From Dysidea avara (Eukaryota; Porifera; Demospongiae; Dictyoceratida; Dysideidae): DNA of 64,000 nucleotides. Of this stretch, positions 12,001-23,189 are shown one piece after another (positions within the stretch are counted from its first letter, which is position 1; each line of letters begins with the position of its first letter). The translations under genes were made by a program, and so were the position numbers. The stretch spans positions 2,344,001 through 2,408,000 of the forward strand of contig NC_089274.1 of NCBI RefSeq assembly GCF_963678975.1. The letters run 5' to 3'. Under the pieces are notes generated by a model, which did no database searches, was not told the origin of the DNA, and was given only the letters and a program-made list of their open reading frames with translations.

Positions 12001-13706
12001 TACCTCAAATATTCTAAATGTTGCACATTGTGCATGTTTGTTTTCATGACCACCATAGTTGCCATGGTCACCAGTGTCATTTGTATGGCTTGATGGATGA
12101 TCACATGAAACCTGAGTTCCCAACAGTTCAGGAAACTCAGTAAACAACCAATGACGGTCCTTGAAGAACCTGTGCTGAAGTAAGTACCACACATAAACAC
12201 TAGAACATAGTCTTGTGCCCAGCTGGGCCTGTGTTAACAACATAAACACTGTATTGTGAAGTCCTTGGATTACCACTTAGGACCAAAGCAAAGCTTTAAA
12301 CAAGGTAATGCAGCTGAGCCTCAGGACAGGCGTGATACGTATTTCACTTATTAGTGAACAATCTGATGATTTTTCCAACTAGACAGTTAATATTATCATC
12401 ATCCAAATATGGCCAGCCAATATTCTAGCTGGCTTCTCTAAGGCCAACAAACTCTAGCAAATTGTCACCAGACAGTGGTAGCATAGGACTGGCTGAGCAT
12501 GAGACTAACTAAATAGTGCAGCTATAAAATAAATAGTATGCCACAATATGGCTCACATGCAGTCTACCATTCAGGGTTGGTCTGAGAGGGGGTCACTGTC
12601 CCCCCCCGGTTAGCTATTACCCCCTCAATTTATACCTAAAGCCTTGATAAATAAATCACATGTGCACATGTGTCAGCCAATGAAAATTTGCCAGCTAGCT
12701 TCACCTACAGTATAGAACAAAGGTTTAATTAATGATCTTTCACTAAGTTGTATAATCAAATGGTCTATTCAGTGGTCAATGGTCATCATAGTAAAATTTC
12801 ACCAAAACTTTTAACATTATCATGGGGGGCATGCCCCCAGGCCCCCATGAGAGCCTCATGCTTCTCATTTCAGAGTATGCTTCGCACAATTATAGTGATG
12901 TTCATATTGCTTATCCCCCCAGCTTAATATCCTGGATTGAGCCCTGCCATTGCTGGGCGTGTGTGTGTGTTTGATTAGAGTATAAGTTACAACCCAATTT
13001 GAAAATTGACCTGTGTTACCCACCATCACCTTAAGTCAGGTATCTAAAGGTGTTGTACCCTCTTTGAGCCTTCACACCTACTCTAAGCACTATCTATTAT
13101 GTACATTACCTGTTTTGATGTTGCATATAAAAACTGTCCCAATAGTCACCAGCGTTTACTTCATACTCAACTACAAGAATGTCACAACAGTGACAAATCA
13201 GTGTATGGCTGTTTTACCATTCTTGTCAGATGGTAAGAAAACCGATGAGTTGTGTTTAACAGCTTGTTCTGCTACTTTCTCCTGATCAGCGTCCCATTCT
13301 ACCCTATCCCTGTATAATATCATTATAGCACATCACATCACAGCACAGCACACACTGTGTACGTGTGTGAACATGTGTGTGTACAATGTGTATACATAAG
13401 CTTTTCAAATGTAAACGTATTAGTTTTCAGGAAGATTAACGTGTGGACTGGAAAAGCATCTAGTTATCTACGACAAAAAAAAGTCATGCTGTCACCCTCA
13501 ATAAAATTTTCAGAATCATTTGTGGCTGGCTCTATGTTCTATTTTGACCTCCAGGTCAGAAAGTGGCCAGAAAGGAAATATACAGATCTATTGTACCAGT
13601 GCTATTGGTATACTCACCATGCATTGTGCTCAAACACTTTATCAGGATCAGTGAGTAGCCTATTCCCAAACTGAGGTCTTAGCTGAGAAGAGTCGCCTTC
13701 TGCCAT
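9028..13706 (-). CDS. METTL2: METTL2/METTL8-type tRNA N3-methylcytidine methyltransferase
   Basis: The family transfers methyl from S-adenosylmethionine to C32 in the anticodon loop of certain tRNAs (Thr, Arg). Complete gene, nine coding exons read on the minus strand: 13706-13618, 13309-13218, 13170-13110, 12169-12004, 11949-11900, 11842-11782, 10324-10188, 9399-9227, 9182-9028 (stop TAG). These total 984 bp, 327 aa, with all phases consistent. It starts [18 protein letters not shown]. Recognised blocks: [17 protein letters not shown]-binding motif I ([14 protein letters not shown]), [59 protein letters not shown] and the C-terminal [19 protein letters not shown], which is close to human METTL2A from recall. 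The ATG lies 2 bp inside the edge of a 12-bp minisatellite and is the only ATG in frame. Introns hold several hAT-type elements. It is divergent from tetraspanin 1 over about 430 bp, so the two probably share a promoter region. METTL8 cannot be excluded because the two vertebrate genes split late. Confidence 0.96.
9469..9756. mobile_element. hAT-like MITE in METTL2 intron
   Basis: Inverted ends CAAGAGTTCATAAT and ATTATGAACTCTG are flanked by gtcatat at 9462-9468 and 9757-9763. The arms are about 40 bp with a few mismatches. The element is 288 bp and non-coding. Confidence 0.8.
10666..11664. mobile_element. hAT-type element (outer), split by a second hAT MITE
   Basis: Ends TAGTGTTGTGCAATAT and ATATTGCACATCACTA are inverted. 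The flanks aaatactt (10658-10665) and aaatattt (11665-11672) are an 8-bp duplication with one difference. It contains runs of tatcacgata. No transposase is seen, and it lies in the METTL2 intron 10325-11781. Confidence 0.78.
10952..11588. mobile_element. hAT-type MITE nested in the previous element
   Basis: Ends TAGAGCTGCACCGATTC and GAATCGTGCAGCCCTA are inverted. The exact 8-bp duplication taaaatag lies at 10944-10951 and 11589-11596. The interior carries the dispersed CTCTAATAGAACAGTCA module in reverse (11272-11306) and cryptic repeats of ccgatac. A related fragment lies at 39340-39840. Confidence 0.88.
12572..12946. repeat. CAGGG-ended interspersed repeat with G/C-run hairpins
   Basis: It opens CAGGGTTGGTCTGAGAGGGG and closes GGATTGAGCCCTG, and holds ggggggcatgcccccaggcc. 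A similar G-run hairpin recurs near 36710-36740. No clear target duplication. It lies in the METTL2 intron 12170-13109. Confidence 0.5.
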
Positions 13707-13708
13707 GA

Positions 13709-13924
13709 CTTGGCGTCTTGCTTGGCGTCTTGCTTGGCGTCTTGCTTGGCGTCTTGCTTGGCGTCTTGCTTGGCGTCTTGCTTGGCGTCTTGCTTGGCGT
13801 CTTGCTTGGCGTCTTGCTTGGCGTCTTGCTTGGCGTCTTGCTTGGCGTCTTGCTTGGCGTCTTGCTTGGCGTCTTGCTTGGCGTCTTGCTTGGCGTCTTG
13901 CTTGGCGTCTTGCTTGGCGTCCTG
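13709..13924. repeat. 12-bp minisatellite, 18 copies, next to METTL2 start codon
   Basis: The unit CTTGGCGTCTTG is repeated 18 times (216 bp) almost without change; the last unit has one substitution. It begins 3 bp upstream of the METTL2 ATG (minus strand), so it is METTL2 5' UTR or core promoter. All frames through it are open simply because 12 is a multiple of 3, so the long repetitive ORFs here are artefacts. Confidence 0.97.
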
Positions 13925-13993
13925 TTAATAGTCACAATGGGGCGTTATAAATACGTCTGGCCCTATGCCTATGGTCAGGCGCATGGCCAATTC

Positions 13994-14085
13994 GGTGACG
14001 TCACTATAGGGTTGCTATGCGGTGACGTCACTATCGGATTGCTATGCGGTGACGTCACTATCGGGTTGCTAGGCGGTGACTGCCA
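13994..14085. promoter_or_regulatory. Tandem 27-bp units with CRE palindromes (divergent promoter)
   Basis: Three 27-bp tandem units plus a partial fourth. Each full unit carries the full ATF/CREB palindrome TGACGTCA, at 13996-14003, 14023-14030 and 14050-14057, followed by ctat(a/c)gg(g/a)ttgcta. The partial unit at 14077 reads tgactgcc. The array lies 51 bp upstream of the tetraspanin 1 ATG and about 290 bp upstream of the METTL2 ATG on the other strand. That these sites regulate either gene is inference. Confidence 0.75.
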
Positions 14086-14135
14086 GGAGACACACCCCCC
14101 AAGAGAAAAATTCGAAGTAGACCAGCTAGTATCAT

Positions 14136-17100
14136 ATGGCGGTTGGTCAGGGCAACTTTTGCAACTTGCTTGCCAAGTTTTTTCTCTTCGTGGTGAACGT
14201 ATTAATCTGGGTGAGCCGATTAGGCCATGTCTGGTCACTAAATTTCTAATCTAGCCACGCCCTCAGTTCACTGTTATGAGTCCCTTCAAATCCGATAACT
14301 TCATTTCTCTCCACAGATCCTTGGTTGTGTTTTGCTAGCAGCTGGTATCATAGCAGAACTACAGAAGGAAGATTATGGTGATGTTAGTTCTTCAGTACTG
14401 GCTAGTCCTGCTATTATCTGTATAATAATTGGATCAATACTGTTTCTACTTGGTATACTGGGATCAGTGGGGGCTCTAGTGGAACTGTACTATGTGTTGA
14501 TGATAGTAAGTGGATATAGCATATAAACCACTCATCAGTGTTTATATCCTGTAGTATGTGTTGCTGCTTGGCATCATACTTTTAGTTGAAATCGGGATTG
14601 CCGCATTTATTTTTATCCGCAGCGATAAGGTATGCTACCTGTATAGTATTTATATTGCATACTGAGCTAGATGTTTTAAGGGGCTATTGACCTGTACTAG
14701 TCACAGGTGGGTTGTGGCAAGTGTCTTTCAGTTTAGTCTGCAGTCCTTGGTTAGTTCAAGGTGGAGGGTGTAGTGTACACTACCTGTCCTGCCAAAGGCT
14801 GGCCAACCCTTATTCACCTAAAACTTGTCAAAAAACTTCAGTGCTTACTTATCACAAGATGAGACAGCAAAATATTTCAATATGCCTAACAGTCTAGGGT
14901 TCAGCTTTGTTTGCTTGTTCAGTCAAGTTGTTGCACTTAGGCCAGACAAAATAGATTAATCACCACTCAATTTTGACGTAGACAGGCAGTCATATTTTAT
15001 TGAAGTACCCAAATCACAGCTAGTCTCGCGTAGCTAGACCCTATTTCTCCACACGGCACTTATCGATTGGAAATTATAAGCGCCTGTTCCGAAAGGATCT
15101 GGGGACTCTACAATAGAAAAGTTCTGCAGGCAAACCACCTCTGGGTAGGTGAGTGTTGATTGGCCCTAAACCACTTTCAGAAAAGGTGTGGATGACCACA
15201 GTTGGCTTCATCCTCAGCTATAGGTAAGGCTTCAGCCTGTCCAAACTCTATAACTAAAGTAAAAGTTATTAAATTTACTTGCAATGAGCGTAATCATGTC
15301 TGAGATATGTCACGCGAATATACTGATCTGAGTCTTGCATCCAGATAACGGGCTCGTGGCATAGTTAATACAGTACTACTACTTTCACCTTGCCTTATAC
15401 CAGCTACATTTGCCATTTCTCTGCAAGCTGTCTGGAGGCGAGATGATCAGCTCACACCTCAGGCATGATTATGTTCATTACAAGCAAATTTTATAGTTCT
15501 CTTACCTTGGTTGTAGAGTTTGAACAGGCTGAAGCCTTGCCTATAGCTGAGGATGAAGCCAACTGTGGTCATCCACACCTCTTCTGAAAGTGGTTTAGGA
15601 CCAATCAACGCTCACCTACCCAGAGGTGGTTTGCCTGCAGAACTTTCCCATTGTAGAGTCCCCAGAACCTTTCTGAGCAGGCGCTTATAATTTCCAATTG
15701 ATAAGCGCCATGCAGAGAAATAGGGTCTGGCTACACGAGACTAGTTATCTGTCACTATCAAAGGCCTTCTAAAAGCTTCTGCTTACACTTTACCATGCAC
15801 CTTTCTAGAGCAGAAAGAAATGTTTCTTAGCTCTAAATAATCTGTCTCAATGTCAAAATGCTTGCATATGTGATCAATGATAGCAATAATCAACTTTGAG
15901 GTGCAGGGTGGAAAGTGATGCGGGCAATAATCAACTTTGCCTGACCTTATAAGGAGAGAGTTATGGGGAACAAGGGTGGTTCTAAAATTTGTTGATTGGC
16001 TTTCAACTTCGTGCAAGTACGTACATAGCCATGGCAGTACTTTGTTTAACAATATTTTTTTATCAACGTCACTGAAAAAAACATACTTAACTTCCCTGCT
16101 GGTCATGATCAGCTGCACACATGCAGTATAGTGTGTATACAACATCATTAGTCTAACTGCACTAGGAATTTAGTATCTAATGTTCACATCAATGCAGATG
16201 TTGACTTATTGTTGTGCAGCTATTACTATGAGAACTTACATATAATGCAATATCAACATAAAGGTGCTAGTGTTTATTAAAATAATGGCCATATGACCAC
16301 CCCAAGCAATCTTGAGTATTCTATTCTGACTGGTTATTGATTTACTGTGACACCACACTGACTGTTCTATTAGTCGAATGTATGCAATCATTGAAATTTT
16401 TGATGTTAAAAGCAGACTGGTTTATGTAGACCAGTGAAACCTGACCTCCTTAAATTGTACCTGAAGAGAGTTAATTAGGTAAGTTTACATGATTGCTAGC
16501 AAAAGTGGAAATTGCTATGTACCCACTTTTGGCTTCAAACCAAAAGGGTGTTCAGATGATATTATGCAAACAAATTGACTCCCTTTAAGGGTTTGCTGAT
16601 ATATTCTTACAAATACAGTAAAATCAGGAATATGGTAAAAGGCGACAACATTGGTGATTGATTGTTTACACTGACTGGTAGGGCTGTGCGAAAAGAAGAA
16701 AACCTATATCTTGGTAAGTTTTGATAACAAAATACCATTTTAACTATCTATGTGACCAGATTTTACAAAACCGATCCAAATCGCACATCAGGCATAATCA
16801 AACTAACCACCAGTGGATAGCTACACTATTGTACTACAAGTTCTGACCCTCAGTACTACTCAAACTACACGAGACTGGTTTTAACAGACGTCTATCTGCG
16901 TGGTGTGGAGTGCTCAAATGGCGGTTTCAGGCCTTGTGAATGACCTGGCTTGGCAAGAATCAGTGGTTTACTGGTGGACAGCCCTATAATGTTGGCCAGA
17001 CGTTTTCTCTGTTGATTTTGCTACATATCAGCCACTAAAGAGCCAGCACAACCCTGTAATCTTGTGTCTGGACTCCAATCATGGTTTGCCTCCATTTTGA

Positions 17101-18808
17101 GGTCTATCTCTTGCCCTCCCCACCACCCCCCACCCTCCACCCCTTTGTGAGCACTCATGATACTACTTCGCTCATCCAACTACTCAGATTTTCTATTTTA
17201 TTTGGTGGGAAACTCTACAAGCAGCTACGAGTACTGGAAGTGGCCTGAAAGGTAACAGATTGATGCATCTTTTGTGTAAATTTCATACACATGCTTGCTA
17301 TTCTTGGATAGTTATGCTGGCTTCAATTCTTTAAAACCATTTATCTCGAAGCTCCTAATGTGCGATTTGGATTGTTTTTCCAAAATCCAGTCACATATCA
17401 TGATAAATGATATTATCTCGATAATGAAATATTGTCCATAGAGTACTTATACAAGCACAGTTTTGTTTAATAATTATTATAATAGGCTAGCATCTCTTGG
17501 AAAAATCACTTTTTTTTCAGCATTATCACAGCTGATTGTGACCTTACCATCTGCCCATATACTATAGTCAGAAACTTGAGATATTGATAATAGGAAATTC
17601 ATTATCTTTACAATAATGACACAGGTATCACGATAATCACGTTATCACTATCATTGCACAGCCCTACTGACTGGTATACTGTCAACATGTTAAATATGCC
17701 AGGGGCCGGATAGCAATCAATACTTTCTTTGTTTTTATCCATACAAAAGTATATTCGTAGTTGATAGATATTCTGCAAATTATTATACAGTACACAGTGT
17801 ACTGACCTGTACATGTGTCGTGTTTTGTAGACAGAAGATATAGTTCGTGAAAACATGGAGGAATTGATCATAAAGTACAGGGATGATCCAGATTTACAGA
17901 ATCTTATAGACTCCATTCAATCTGACGTATGTGTTAGGGGCTACCGTGTATCATACATTATAAACTACTGTACATAGCTATTGGAGTGTTGTGGTGTTGA
18001 TGGACCAAATGACTGGGAGTTAAATCCATATTTCAACTGTAGTAGTCCTTCACTACAATCTTGTAGTGTACCATTCTCATGTTGTCTACCTGTAAGTGTT
18101 TAACAACTACAAATAGTGTATACATGCAAGTATATATTTCAGGGCAACTCATCAGTAGTCAACACACAGTGTGGAGATGATGTGCTGCTTCCACAAAATG
18201 TTAGTGTCTAAGTCGTTTTCATATTCTGTAGCTTCTGTTGTTTGATGTCAGCATGCAGCCACAAGCATACAAACGTATACATGTCTGTGGTAGCTGTATA
18301 TTGATGAAATGCTTTAGGAGACACAAAGAATTGAAATGTTACCAATTCGCCCATAATTTATAATGTCCCAGCAAACTGTGATGCATAGCAGTAAAAATAC
18401 AATACCAGTGTAAAGTAGCTGTCTCTTTCATACAATGTCCATTACTTTTGGTTATGAATGGTGTTATCTCTTTATGCAGTCTGGCACACGTGATCAGCTT
18501 ATTTACACTGAAGGATGTTATGACCAATTTGAAGATGTAATAAGGAATCTGTTGCCGGTATTGTCTGGTGTGCTGATAGGAATCATCGCAATGGAGGTTA
18601 AATTAAGTTACTCACTTCTATCATATATCATCACTCTGTTCTCCATATCGTTATACAGTTTATGAGTATATTTCTGGCAATTGGTTTAATTGTTGATATC
18701 AGACAAGAAAGAAAAGCATCAAAACAGTGGTATGAATTTCATCCAAAGCAGAAACGAAAGAGAAGTGAAGTCAGTAATTTTGCCCTTACACCACGTAGTA
18801 AATATTAG
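14136..18808 (+). CDS. TspanC8-type tetraspanin 1
   Basis: Four-pass membrane protein. Vertebrate TspanC8 members escort ADAM10 to the cell surface and set its substrate choice. Exons: 14136-14210, 14317-14505, 14555-14629, 17831-17926, 17978-18091, 18143-18199, 18480-18596, 18659-18808; 290 aa, all phase 0. TM1 [15 protein letters not shown] carries the conserved Asn; TM2 [18 protein letters not shown]3 [16 protein letters not shown] has the conserved Glu; TM4 spans exons 7-8. The large loop has [38 protein letters not shown] and EGCYDQFE, giving eight cysteines in the TspanC8 pattern of human TSPAN5 (recall). Cys near TM1 could be palmitoylated. The basic tail ends TPRSKY. Intron 3 (14630-17830) is swollen by a foldback element and a hAT element. 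First of four tandem paralogues. Confidence 0.95.
15020..15744. mobile_element. Foldback element with about 240-bp inverted arms
   Basis: Left arm 15020-15260 and right arm about 15510-15744 are inverted copies with roughly 90% identity by eye (CTAGTCTCG at one end, CGAGACTAG at the other; shared gcgcttataatttcca, gctgaagcctt). The spacer is about 250 bp. No clear target duplication. Non-coding. It lies in tetraspanin 1 intron 3. Confidence 0.8.
15745..16678. other. Intron sequence, nothing recognised
   Basis: Part of tetraspanin 1 intron 3 between the foldback element and the hAT element. Apart from one reverse copy of the dispersed module at about 16359-16373 (gactgttctattag), I see no feature. 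Confidence 0.5.
16679..17666. mobile_element. hAT-type element with exact 8-bp target duplication
   Basis: Ends TAGGGCTGTGC and GCACAGCCCTA are perfect inverted repeats. The duplication ctgactgg lies at 16671-16678 and 17667-17674. The element is 988 bp with no transposase, and a second inverted-repeat element lies inside (16749-17397). Confidence 0.9.
16749..17397. mobile_element. Inverted-repeat element nested in the hAT element
   Basis: It begins TATGTGACCAGATTTTAC and ends with its inverse (caaaatccagtcacata); the next blocks, gatccaaatcgcaca and tgtgcgatttggat, are also inverted. It is the same family as 22152-22795. Confidence 0.6.
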
Positions 18809-19309
18809 TTAACAATCTGTCATTGAAAACCATGTCTGCATGAATGTACTATTTTATGAATGTTTTTACAACTGTAATACTGACTCTAAACATGCGCATG
18901 ATGTAAAACTGTCAATTAGAGCGTTTGCATGCACACAGCTGCGCTGACTAGTGAGCAGACCCCGCAACTACTATAGCTCTACAGAGGAAGTTTAGCTACT
19001 TGTACTTCATAAAGCTAACTGACATGTTTTCTCTAGCTAGTAAACAGGTTGCCAGTGTTTTGGGTTATATGGCAGAGATTTAATCCACTCCGTGATTTTA
19101 CCTGTACACCATAGATATATGAACCAAAAAACACACAAAAAAACATAAGAATGTTCCTGGGGTTTGTATACCGTATCAGTTAGGGATTTTTTTGAAACCA
19201 CAGCATGACACGTGACGTAACCGTGATCCACAATCAAATATTAGCTCTTATGCAGGCACGCCCACAAAGACTGGCAGAAAGTTAAACTCGATCATTAACA
19301 ATAGCGAGC
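18809..19309. promoter_or_regulatory. Tetraspanin 1-2 spacer with CRE-like half palindrome
   Basis: This 501-bp spacer holds the 3' UTR of tetraspanin 1 and the promoter of tetraspanin 2. TGACGTAA at 19213-19220, 89 bp before the ATG, is a one-mismatch CRE preceded by an E-box-like CACGTG (19209-19214). No other feature recognised. Regulatory role is inferred. Confidence 0.4.
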
Positions 19310-22300
19310 ATGGCGGTTGGTGAAGGCAATTGTTGTAATTTACTTTCCAAATTCTTCCTCTTCGTGACAAACATACTGATCTGGGTGAGTGCGTGATAGT
19401 CCTGGCCTGCCCCCATCATTGTGATAACTCATGTGAAAAATTATGCATGTATCTATAAGTAGCGTCATGGTTAGTAAGCTCATTGAATCGCATTAGTTTT
19501 TTTTGGATATGGAGCTAGCTCAGTGTTTTATAAAAAGCATAATATGCACAGTCAAATAATTTAGCCACGCCCTTATATTGTATTTGCATACCACCTTTGT
19601 GCTTCTATATAGATTCTTGGTAGTATCTTGTTGGCGGTTGGTATCATAGCAGAACTACAGAAGGAAGATTATGGTGATGTTAGTTCTTCAGTACTGGCTA
19701 GTCCTGCTATTATCTGTATAACAATTGGATCAATACTGTTTCTACTTGGTGTACTGGGATCAGTGGGGGCTCTAGTGGAACTGTACTATGTGCTGATAAT
19801 AGTAAGTGGTTAAAAATGTGAAATAAATAACATTATATTGATGGTACTCACAGTATGTTATACTTCTTGGCATCATCCTGTTGGCTGAAATTGGCATTGC
19901 TATATTTATTTTTATCCGACGTGATGAGGTACAGGATGAAATGTATTTGTAAACTCTACCATATATATGTATGTACATGCATGCATGCATAATATTAGTG
20001 TAGGTGTGCACTTTGAATTTTTTAGACAGAGGAAATTGTTCGTGAGCAAATGGAAGAACTGATCGTAGAATATAGGAATGATCCTGATTTACAGAATCTT
20101 ATAGACTCCATACAATCTGATGTACGTACATAATACAATGTCTACATTGTTTGCAGAAGTGTCCTATATGCATCCATAGCTTTTAGAGTGTTGTGGTGTT
20201 GATGGACCAAAAGACTGGGAGTTAAATCCATATTTCAACTGTAGTAGTCCTTCACTACAATCTTGTAGTGTACCATTCTCCTGTTGTCTACCTGTAAGTG
20301 TTTGACAACGTTCTAAAGAAAACAGTAATATGTCACATCTGATTGCATAGGAGGAGAACTCCACTATAATCAACACATTGTGTGGAGATGACATACTAAA
20401 AGGAGAAAATGTGAGTTGTTATGAGTGATCAAAGTATTATAGTCGTATATGGGCCCTGGATGCGTTCCTTGTAACTAAGACGATCCCATGCAGTATAAGT
20501 GTTTGTGGAATTAAGAGTGTACAGTTCCTGATGTGTGTCAGGGACATTTGTGGGTTTGGATTTGAAGTGGAATGTCTTGGGGGTAGGGCTCTGGGTGGTT
20601 CCCCTAGACCATTCAGTTTGAATGAAAATGGTGCATCCACAAAATGCGTCCTTAGGCAGTAACATTAATAAAAGGTGCTGTTTGTGCATTGACTAACCAG
20701 CTAAAACCTACACAATGCTGTTTATGCAGCTTATAGACACTATAAACATATTGTAATAGTAGTGCAGGGTCACACCAGTGTGCAAGTAGCCACTGAAGAA
20801 TTCCAAGGCTGTAATTTTTAATTTTAAAATTTCTGCCTCTGAAAGGGTTGGGGGTTCATCCAAATCTCCCTGGCTACACTCTTTCTGTGAACAGTGTACT
20901 GACTACACTCTGTCATGATTTCACATGTTATGCTGCATGTGAAATCTGAGCATTCTATTTCATTATCCATCAAAATATTCAGTTTAAATTGTTTGAATAC
21001 TGCTGAAGTATAGTATGTAGAAGTTGAACTGGATCCTGAAAAATAGCTAAAAATTAAAAGTGGATTTTTTCTCAAGAGAGTAAACATTGCAGCCAACCAG
21101 ATGATTAATGGTGACAGCAAAGATGTCAACAACAGAGATGTACAGTTATGGCTTCATTACAAATTCGGTAAAGGGCTGTAATGGACACTGCACTTTATGG
21201 CTTCCTCATAGGAAATGTATGGTGAAAATTTTGATTGGCCATAAATATTATGTGAGACATTTGAATGAAAAATTTTGAAATATTTTTAGTGGTCAAACAG
21301 TACTAAAAATGAACCAAATTTCAAGATCATGTGTAATTACATCCATGAGTTATTAAATGTTTTTGAGGATCAGTCCAGCTCAACGCTTATATACTATAGT
21401 TGTAGCATATCTAGACTTGTAATCATTAGTGGTATTAATATAGTGCGCATTGTATTAATCAGTTATCATTGTGATTCTTCTAGCACTACTATATATAGTC
21501 TCCTCCCCAGCAACTCACATGCTTGATCATGTAAAGGTCGTCTGTTGACATTAGTCAAACTTTTGACCCAGAGACTGCACCCTAATGAAGTAGGTACCAG
21601 TGAATTATAGTAAAACTAATTTAGCCATTGTTTTAGCAGTTGTTTATGTTAAGAAGGTTTCCATGCCAATCAGCATTCATTCATCATGCCAGTGAGAGTT
21701 TCAAAGCAACACTAAGTAGTTGAAAATTTCATTTCTTTGACTTAAAACATGGATGAGAATTAGAAGCACATTTGTATCTCTACTTCATTGTCACCAGGCT
21801 TGTAGGCGACTGCATACAAGCTACATGGGGACAAGAGTGCAGTGTAATAAAAGTTGGCAAGTCATGCACTAAAGAAATAACATCATACACAAACAAACAA
21901 ACAAACACAAACAGTAATTCAGGTAGCCACTAGTAAGGTGGCTATCATACTTTTAAAGGTGCTTATGGATAGAATGGATTTGTGAAATTCGTCAACCTAC
22001 GTATACTTGTACATGCATGTTTAGATATATAATTTTTTGATTTTCATCAACATTTAATTTGTGAAAGCTGATGAGTGTGGATTTGTCAACTTTTCCATTC
22101 GTCTCAATTTCCTGTCATACAGTATGGCTATCTGGTATTCCACAATATACGTATGTGACCGGATTTCACATAACAAGGCTTCCACACACACACACAAAAT
22201 CAAACTTACGTTCTTACCAGAAATGAATTGCTGGCCTAATACACTATCATATTCCACACTGTACTTCCTTCAGGACTGGCAAGTCTGGTTTCTGTGGCAG

Positions 22301-23189
22301 CTTTCTTCCGGCCCTGTCAAAGCCACGAGTGGGAGATTGGTGCCATTGAATGGCCATGGCTTTGTGATAATGGTGTGTAGTGAGCTGGGACTTCACAGAG
22401 AGCTCGCCAATAGTGTTCTCAGTCAATTTGGAGTGATGTGAGGGCCATGGATGGCCATGGAGAGCCCAAACTTGGCCTCTGGATTCCAATCGTCTTCTTG
22501 CTTCATTTTATACCCCTATATAAGCCCACCCATCCTGCACCCTATTACTACCACCTGTGATATTATTACCCGCTCGAGAAAAGCTGCCCAAAACAGGGCT
22601 AATTTTGGGTATCAGAAATGTATACACCCACACAGTGATAGCTAGTAAATAGATGCATACTTGGTGCAAATTGTGTTTGCACAGCTGTAGGCACTGGGAA
22701 GTTATTACACAATGATTACTTAAACTAATCGCCATATCTCCTAACGAAGCTTTGTGCGTCGAAGCCGGGTTTTGTCAATTAAATTCAGTCACATATTATA
22801 TTATGGAATTGGCCATACAGGCTATTAATTTCTCAGTGCATCCTTTTAAATTCTCTCCTTGTGTTGACAGTGATTGATGTTGTTTCCTATTCAGACTGCC
22901 AGACGCAATGAGGTCATCTATACAGCTGGATGTTATGAAGAGTTTGATGAATTACTACAAGATTTGTTGCCACTGTTGGCTGGTGTCATGATTGGAATCA
23001 TTGTAGTGGAGGTTAAATGATTTGCATTAAGTGGTAGCTATTGTTATTCTTCTTTTGTAGTTTATGAGCATATTTCTTGCAATTGGTTTGATCATTGATA
23101 TCAGCAGTGAACGAAAACAAGCAGAAAATTACAATATTCAAAAAAAGAAAAGTGAAGATATTGCCTTACAAAAACGTACTAACAATTAG
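19310..23189 (+). CDS. TspanC8-type tetraspanin 2
   Basis: Second tandem paralogue, with the same eight-exon structure and phases. Exons: 19310-19384, 19613-19801, 19854-19928, 20026-20121, 20180-20293, 20351-20410, 22895-23011, 23061-23189 (TAG); 284 aa. It starts [18 protein letters not shown]. The large loop has the eight-cysteine TspanC8 set ([32 protein letters not shown]). Exon 2 differs from tetraspanin 1 by only about four bases over its last 158 bp, and exon 5 by four of 114. Exon 7 differs at roughly a third of sites. The tail is shorter (ends QKRTNN). Intron 6 (20411-22894) holds an inverted-repeat element. Role as in tetraspanin 1; ADAM10 partnership is inferred from the family. 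Confidence 0.94.
20411..22151. other. Intron sequence, nothing recognised
   Basis: First 1.7 kb of tetraspanin 2 intron 6. There is a short (CAAA)n run near 21890-21905 and several unrelated short ORFs. I see no exon or bordered repeat. Confidence 0.5.
22152..22795. mobile_element. Inverted-repeat element, TATGTGACC family
   Basis: It begins TATGTGACCGGATTTCACA and ends with the near inverse (aattcagtcacata). A second matched block pairs aaggcttccacacac with gtgcgtcgaagccgg. The interior has ctctggattccaatcgtctt, related to 17070-17090 in the other copy. No clear target duplication. Confidence 0.6.

Noticed and set aside
11778-12276. Two overlapping minus-strand ORFs of 140 and 93 codons as separate genes
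   Set aside because: They overlap METTL2 exons. Only the spliced frame gives the recognisable methyltransferase, and the ORF ends are read-through into introns.
9028-13706. METTL6 as the identity of the methyltransferase
   Set aside because: The C-terminal [19 protein letters not shown] block and the N-terminal [18 protein letters not shown] block match METTL2/METTL8, not METTL6.
13709-13924. CRISPR-like array
   Set aside because: Units are 12 bp and contiguous, with no unique spacers, in a eukaryotic intron-bearing context; it is a minisatellite.
13660-14254. Long ORFs of repeated Thr-Pro-Ser-Lys, Trp-Arg-Leu-Ala or Leu-Gly-Val-Leu
   Set aside because: They are frames through the 12-bp minisatellite, which stays open in every frame without a stop. 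No splice or start context supports them as proteins.
20429-20689. Minus-strand ORFs of 86 and 67 codons in tetraspanin 2 intron 6
   Set aside because: They overlap each other in two frames and have no recognisable similarity or splice context.
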